Shown: in pieces, positions 4,107-7,772 of the stretch
Layout of the letters: the number at the start of each line of letters is the position of its first letter
Position numbering within the stretch: position 1 is the first letter of the stretch
Source: Promethearchaeota archaeon
GTDB lineage: Archaea > Asgardarchaeota > Lokiarchaeia > Sigynarchaeales > SOKP01
Assembly: GCA_014729315.1 (NCBI GenBank)
Contig: WJKD01000052.1
Location: forward strand, 1-7,772
Reading direction: 5' to 3'
Length of the DNA: 7,772 bases
The notes under the pieces: generated by a model
Database searches by the model: none
Seen by the model: the letters and a program-made list of their open reading frames with translations, nothing else
Told to the model about the DNA's origin: nothing
Program-made: the position numbers and the translations under genes

Positions 4107-6500
4107 ATGGATAATTCTCTATGGTTTATGTGGAAAAAAGGATATAGAACGCTTACTAAAAACAAAAAGAAAGTACTTCCAATAATAGCTCTCATGATTG
4201 TAACTATCGTGTTTAGCGGTGTGATGTTTGATTTACAGGATATTCGCTCTAATGTGGTAGACGAGGCAGTAGAGCTAACTGATTTTGCAGACGGATTTGT
4301 ATACCTCAAGACTTCAAATAGATCAGATATAGAAGCAAAAGTTTCTAGCATCGCAAACGAATATTTCGATGAATATGAATATCGAATGAAACTTAAGGTG
4401 TCTTTTGAAATCGATAACGAGGAGTACGAAGGTTTACTCATTGGAATCGATTCGTCCATAACCTCTCATATAAACACTCTAATCGAACCCGATAAAGATG
4501 AAATTGAGAATATTGAATATTGTATTAATTGGGATTTTGCCCAAGATGCTAATTTAGATGATGGGGATGAGATAAAGGTTCTATATGGGCTTGCGGAAAT
4601 AAAGTTTGAAATAGAAAATACGGGATATAATCCCGAGTTTACATATACTCCACTTCAAGATAAAGTAGCTTTTCCCTCAATAGAACCATATCCTGTGTTT
4701 TACATCCCTCTCGAAGTATTAAGTACTTACTTTTTACAGTCTAATTCCACTCTCATCAACGAAATTTTATACGATCTCGATAATAAAGACGACCAAGACA
4801 ATGTAGAAGATGAGGTAAAAAATTCGTTAAGTGTCTCGTTAAAGAATGTTATTGCGCAAGAGGATCATCCTTTCATTAAGACTATGAGGGAAGATGAAGA
4901 ATCTGACCGTCAATTTCTCACTGCAATCTTAATTGTGTTCATTATCGGCTCATTAATCATAATAATCGTAATTTTACATCGACTCATAGAATCTGACCTG
5001 AAGAATGTGACAGTTTTCCAAGCACTAGGAGCTAGGAAAGGGGAAATTTATGCGGCTTATTTTATATTTATTCTGATAGCGTTTCTCTTTGCCTTCTTCA
5101 TCGGAGCTTTTTTAGGACTACTCGTTCAAATACCGTTAAGAGATTGGCTTGCGTCGCTTATGAGGATCCCCTTCTCACCCAAAATACAATTTTCATTCAA
5201 TAATGTTGCTTGGATAGGGTTAATCTTATTTGCCGCTTCTGCTTTAACAACATACATCGTTGTTCGCAGAACATTTACCATGGATGTTCAAGAATCTCTG
5301 AAATACGAAACGAAATTTTTAGAAAAACCAAGTTTTGTGGAAAGAATCATTAAGAAAGTAAAAAAATCTCTACATCCCTTTAAAACTTATATTATTCGGA
5401 GAATCTTCGGGAGAAAATTATTTCTAATTTCACTCATAACAGGACTCACTTTATCGACGGGTTTCCTATATATTGCCTTCAGTTTACCTGATAGCATAAT
5501 ATTTTCCATTAATAAGAAGCTTGAAGAGACCGAGCGCTGGGACGCAGTTGCTTCGACTTGGCAATATGAAAATCATACCACATTAATCGAAAATTTTAAT
5601 CAATTTATCAATATAGATAAATACGAATTCGGAATAAGAGATACGGTCTTATTTTCTGAAGAAAAATCGGATTTTGAACATTATTTACAATTACTCGCGT
5701 TTGAGGAAGGATCTTCACTGCACGAAATGATAATTGATACAGGCTCAAAAATAAAAAAAGATCGTCAAGCCCTCCTAACCAAGGATTTACTATTCGAATT
5801 TTCACTGGATATTGGTTCTGTTATCTATATCAAGAGCCCTGCTTCTAATGATTCACACAAAGTTGAGATTGTAGGTTCCGTTAATGATTTTACTCAATCG
5901 ACGATATATTTGTCTATAGATAAGGCGCAAGACATAGTTGAAGCTCCTCAGAAACTAAATACTATTTATTTTAACATCGATAAAGATGCCGATGAAGATG
6001 ACACCGCTGAAAAGGTTCAAAACTCCCCAATTATACAAGAGGTCGCATTAAAGTCGAAAATAAAGGATAGCTTAGAATCTGCGATTGAACTAACTAATAT
6101 GTTTAGCATCATTCTTGGTGGAATATTTACGATATTCGGTTTAGGTATTGTGGGTGTCATAATCAAGAACCTTGTGGATTATCGTATAGAGGATTACGCG
6201 AATATGAAAGCAATCGGATTATACGATAATGAAATAAGAAGAAGTATCCTAATTGAACTAATTTTTTACTTCTCGATTGCGATACCCATAGGTATTCTGC
6301 TTGGTTTAGGATTGATGATAGGCTTAATCGAATTGTATTCGCTTCAAATACCTGGATTGTTCGTTCATATATACCCTATTAGCTTTCTATATATAGGTGT
6401 GTTTAATTTTACGATGATAATCATTGTGTTGTTGTTTCAATTGAGAAAATTACGAGATTTAAACATAATTGATATTATGAGAAACAAAACATTCGGTTAG
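4107..6500 (+). CDS. ABC transporter permease, duplicated FtsX/MacB-like, eight membrane segments
   Basis: This 797-residue protein consists of two FtsX-like halves. Predicted membrane segments are about 22-42, 271-291, 314-340, 367-387, then 438-458, 662-688, 713-742 and 757-779, a 1+3+1+3 pattern. Between the first and second segment of each half is a large extracytoplasmic domain (43-270 and 459-661), rich in Asp/Glu (for example DNKDDQDNVEDE near 225-236 and DKDADEDDTAE near 625-635). The FtsX coupling motif after the second segment occurs in both halves: ALGARKGEIYAAY (306-318) and AIGLYDNEIRRS (702-713). Such proteins work with a MacB/LolD-type ATPase, here the gene 16 nt upstream, and transmit ATP-driven motion to outside domains, exporting substrates or pulling lipids or lipoproteins from the membrane. 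One chain with both halves could pair with an ATPase dimer without a second permease. No membrane-fusion-protein gene lies beside it. Substrate is unknown. A strong Shine-Dalgarno supports the start. Confidence 0.93.
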   Translation: MDNSLWFMWKKGYRTLTKNKKKVLPIIALMIVTIVFSGVMFDLQDIRSNVVDEAVELTDFADGFVYLKTSNRSDIEAKVSSIANEYFDEYEYRMKLKVSFEIDNEEYEGLLIGIDSSITSHINTLIEPDKDEIENIEYCINWDFAQDANLDDGDEIKVLYGLAEIKFEIENTGYNPEFTYTPLQDKVAFPSIEPYPVFYIPLEVLSTYFLQSNSTLINEILYDLDNKDDQDNVEDEVKNSLSVSLKNVIAQEDHPFIKTMREDEESDRQFLTAILIVFIIGSLIIIIVILHRLIESDLKNVTVFQALGARKGEIYAAYFIFILIAFLFAFFIGAFLGLLVQIPLRDWLASLMRIPFSPKIQFSFNNVAWIGLILFAASALTTYIVVRRTFTMDVQESLKYETKFLEKPSFVERIIKKVKKSLHPFKTYIIRRIFGRKLFLISLITGLTLSTGFLYIAFSLPDSIIFSINKKLEETERWDAVASTWQYENHTTLIENFNQFINIDKYEFGIRDTVLFSEEKSDFEHYLQLLAFEEGSSLHEMIIDTGSKIKKDRQALLTKDLLFEFSLDIGSVIYIKSPASNDSHKVEIVGSVNDFTQSTIYLSIDKAQDIVEAPQKLNTIYFNIDKDADEDDTAEKVQNSPIIQEVALKSKIKDSLESAIELTNMFSIILGGIFTIFGLGIVGVIIKNLVDYRIEDYANMKAIGLYDNEIRRSILIELIFYFSIAIPIGILLGLGLMIGLIELYSLQIPGLFVHIYPISFLYIGVFNFTMIIIVLLFQLRKLRDLNIIDIMRNKTFG

Positions 6501-6512
6501 TCTTTTCCGTAG

Positions 6513-6521
6513 AAAATTTTT
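6513..6521. terminator. A/T-tract between convergent stops, candidate bidirectional terminator
   Basis: The 34-nt gap between the permease stop (6500) and the NTF2-like stop (6535) contains AAAATTTTT, flanked by G and C. It gives a T-run to transcripts from either side. A further TCTTTTCC follows the permease stop at 6501-6508. Archaeal RNA polymerase can stop on T-tracts alone, so this is plausible, but base composition makes such runs common here. Confidence 0.35.
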
Positions 6522-6534
6522 CAATTATTCAAAA

Positions 6535-6927
6535 TTACTTTCCCTTTAACAAACCCATTTTTTCGAATAGAGGAGTTCTATCAAAATAAACCTCGTTTCT
6601 GGTGATTTTATCTCCCCGCAATTCCACGATATCCATACCTTTTGCATTTACTAAATCATTGCCTACAGGAATATTCGCGTACCATTTTAGAACAAAACCT
6701 TTCGGAGTGGGATATAATTCGTCTAACTTCCAGCGCCAATCTGGATTTTTAGCCAAAAGCTTGCGAAAATAGTTCAACATATCAGAACTTCCTCTAATTC
6801 CTTCAGGATTAGCGGGATCTTGATAATAACCGTCCTCACCGTAAAATCGAATAAGTTCCTCTGGATCGTTCCCTGTCCAAGCGTTTAACCACACTCTACA
6901 AAATTTATCCAGTTTTCTATTTTCCAT
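6535..6927 (-). CDS. NTF2-like / SnoaL-like domain protein
   Basis: This 130-residue single-domain protein has the order expected of the NTF2-like (SnoaL) fold. An N-terminal helix carries Trp13 and Trp17, then FYGEDGYYQDPA (28-39), a second helix (49-60), and strands including WRWKLDEL (64-71), FVLKWYA (78-84) and GMDIVELRGDKITRNEVYFDRTPLF (97-121, the characteristic final strands). The pocket Asp in YxDP (Asp37) and the Tyr-Phe-Asp near the end are typical. Members include polyketide cyclases, limonene-epoxide-hydrolase relatives and many uncharacterised binding proteins, so no reaction can be assigned. It is probably cytoplasmic and dimeric. It converges on the permease gene and lies 117 nt behind the TetR-family gene on the same strand, so it is a possible target or companion of that regulator. 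No Shine-Dalgarno precedes ATG 6927 (AAGAATTATT). Confidence 0.85.
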   Translation of the reverse strand: MENRKLDKFCRVWLNAWTGNDPEELIRFYGEDGYYQDPANPEGIRGSSDMLNYFRKLLAKNPDWRWKLDELYPTPKGFVLKWYANIPVGNDLVNAKGMDIVELRGDKITRNEVYFDRTPLFEKMGLLKGK

Positions 6928-6948
6928 AATAATTCTTATTTTTTAAGC

Positions 6949-6957
6949 TATTTTAGA
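6949..6957 (-). promoter_or_regulatory. Weak TATA-like box before the NTF2-like gene
   Basis: On the minus strand TCTAAAATA is centred about 26 nt upstream of ATG 6927. It is a poor TATA match but stands at the same distance as the better boxes of the other genes. The rest of 6928-7044 holds no further gene that I can support. Confidence 0.25.
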
Positions 6958-7044
6958 TTTTTATTTTCCGAGTATAATTAACGCAATTCTATTAATCGAG
7001 GTACTTAATCTAAATTTTCCATTTCCCTGCATAATAAGTTTAGT

Positions 7045-7656
7045 CTACAAATCGTTTTCCAATATCGCTTTTGCGACCGTCACTAATAGATTGATCAAAT
7101 CACTGTCAGAGCCAAAAAAATTACCATAAAAGATATGGCGGTGTGTTAAGGCATCAATTGCGAAAATAAGCTCTTTTTCTTTGCCTTCAAGTTTATAATT
7201 TTTATCAGGGAATCGTTTTAGCAATACCTTAAGAGGAGCTAACGCAATCTGAATTTCGGGTTTTATAAGGTCGAGCAATTTTCGGAAGGAATCTGGCTTT
7301 GAGAGTATTTCAATTTCTATTGCAGCGGCGAATTCGCGGTACTTTCGATGTGATTTAAGCGTTAAACCAAGAATATCCCTTAATGTTTCATCAAAACTAT
7401 CATAGTCTAAATCTTGTACGAATTGAGCCAAATTTAAATCGTTTAGAGCTGTGCGAAGATATTCTCTAAGAATTTCCAATTTTCCATTATTGAAGTGATA
7501 TAGCACTGTACCGGGACTAATATCGAGATTTCTTGCAATTTCTCGGAGGCTTGTATTGCTGTATCCTTTTTCAATTATTAATCGTTCAGCTTCTCTTAAA
7601 ATCTTTCTTTTCATATGAGAAAGTTCTTCTATATCCTTAGTATTCTCCGATACCAT
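7045..7656 (-). CDS. TetR-family transcriptional repressor
   Basis: This 203-residue protein has the N-terminal three-helix DNA-binding domain of TetR regulators at 16-67: ILREAERLIIEKGYSNTSLREIA, then the recognition helix DISPGTVLYHF (45-55) and the helix-4 motif KLEILREYL (59-67). The rest (about 70-203) is all-helical ligand-binding and dimer domain, with low similarity expected between relatives; it includes LKSHRKYREFAAAIEIEIL and a final hydrophobic helix. Length is normal for the family. ATG 7656 is supported by a TATA-like box 26 nt upstream; a second in-frame ATG (residue 15, about 7614) would keep the whole DNA-binding domain but has no such box. The family mostly represses its own gene and neighbouring efflux or enzyme genes. 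Candidate targets are itself, the NTF2-like gene behind it and any gene beyond the right edge. A palindrome at its start codon is a possible operator. Confidence 0.92.
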   Translation of the reverse strand: MVSENTKDIEELSHMKRKILREAERLIIEKGYSNTSLREIARNLDISPGTVLYHFNNGKLEILREYLRTALNDLNLAQFVQDLDYDSFDETLRDILGLTLKSHRKYREFAAAIEIEILSKPDSFRKLLDLIKPEIQIALAPLKVLLKRFPDKNYKLEGKEKELIFAIDALTHRHIFYGNFFGSDSDLINLLVTVAKAILENDL

Positions 7657-7666
7657 ATTTAAATAT
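7655..7666. promoter_or_regulatory. 12-bp palindrome at the TetR-family start codon
   Basis: ATATTTAAATAT is a perfect palindrome that overlaps the ATG of the TetR-family gene (7656-7654). It lies across the predicted transcription start, a place where a bound repressor would block initiation. It is pure A/T and could be chance or another TATA-like element. Confidence 0.3.
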
Positions 7667-7678
7667 AGTTTATTCTTG

Positions 7679-7685
7679 TATTTAA
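7679..7685 (-). promoter_or_regulatory. TATA-like box of the TetR-family gene
   Basis: On the minus strand AAAAATTAAATAC contains TTAAATA centred 26 nt upstream of ATG 7656. No Shine-Dalgarno lies before the ATG, so a leaderless mRNA is predicted. Confidence 0.4.
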
Positions 7686-7744
7686 TTTTTTTGAACGTTG
7701 TTGAAATTTATCTAAAAATATGATTTTTGATCACTGTTCAAAGG

Positions 7745-7753
7745 ATTTATAAA
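7745..7753 (+). promoter_or_regulatory. Possible rightward TATA box at the right edge
   Basis: AAAGG followed by ATTTATAAA resembles a BRE plus TATA box pointing out of the window and would start transcription just beyond 7772. Alternatively AAGGA (7741-7745) could be a Shine-Dalgarno for ATG 7756, which opens a frame (M-K-N-I-F) running off the edge. Either way a gene divergent from the TetR-family gene is suggested. The rest of 7657-7744 holds no gene. Confidence 0.3.
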
Positions 7754-7772
7754 GTATGAAAAACATATTCAA

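Noticed and set aside
4103..4459. 118-codon minus-strand frame opposite the start of the permease
   Set aside because: It covers the permease Shine-Dalgarno and N-terminus, has a low-complexity Ser-rich translation and no promoter. It is an opposite-strand shadow.
6961..7032. A 23-codon minus-strand frame (ATG to TAA) in the gap between the TetR-family and NTF2-like genes
   Set aside because: No Shine-Dalgarno, no TATA box at the right distance and no recognisable motif. A frame this short is expected by chance.
7726..7742. Inverted repeat TTTGA-N7-TCAAA near the right edge as an operator
   Set aside because: Arms of five A/T-rich bases with a 7-nt spacer are common by chance here. Nothing else supports it.
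7756..7772. ATG at 7756 as the start of a coding region at the right edge
   Set aside because: Only five full codons are visible, so it cannot be told from chance. A TATA-like box overlapping the same place suggests the true start is beyond the edge.

Overview
The window looks like chromosomal DNA of an Asgard archaeon (Promethearchaeota, Lokiarchaeia-like). The main reason is a complete eukaryote-type Ras/Rab-like small GTPase with a zinc-ribbon tail. Supporting signs are low GC (about one third by eye), a bias to ATA/AGA/AAA codons, and archaeal TATA-like boxes about 25-27 nt upstream of start codons that lack a Shine-Dalgarno sequence. This placement is an inference; no rRNA or marker gene is present. 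No tRNA, rRNA, CRISPR, transposase or insertion-sequence signature was seen.

Layout. (1) Left edge: the 3' end of a metallo-beta-lactamase-fold hydrolase gene (+), convergent with the small GTPase gene (-) and only 10 nt from it. (2) On the minus strand, in transcription order: a regulator carrying two GbsR/MarR-type winged-helix domains in one chain, then a Ser-His-Asp alpha/beta hydrolase of the monoacylglycerol-lipase type, then the GTPase. (3) Divergent from the regulator across about 200 bp of palindrome-rich DNA: a two-gene operon for a MacB/LolCDE-type ABC transporter (ATPase, then a 797-residue duplicated FtsX-like permease). (4) Convergent with the permease, on the minus strand: an NTF2/SnoaL-like protein and, upstream of it, a TetR-family repressor. 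The right edge carries a possible rightward promoter.

How the parts may fit. The central unit is regulator <-> ABC transporter, with the lipase-like hydrolase directly behind the regulator. A perfect 22-bp inverted repeat, a second 17-bp inverted repeat and several TTTCAT elements fill the shared control region. The simplest model is a substrate-responsive regulator that controls itself and an export or lipid-extraction transporter, possibly with the hydrolase acting on a related lipid or ester. The TetR gene may form a second small control unit with the NTF2-like gene. Translation signals differ in an ordered way: genes with their own promoter look leaderless, while the only clearly operon-internal gene (the permease) has a strong GGAGG.
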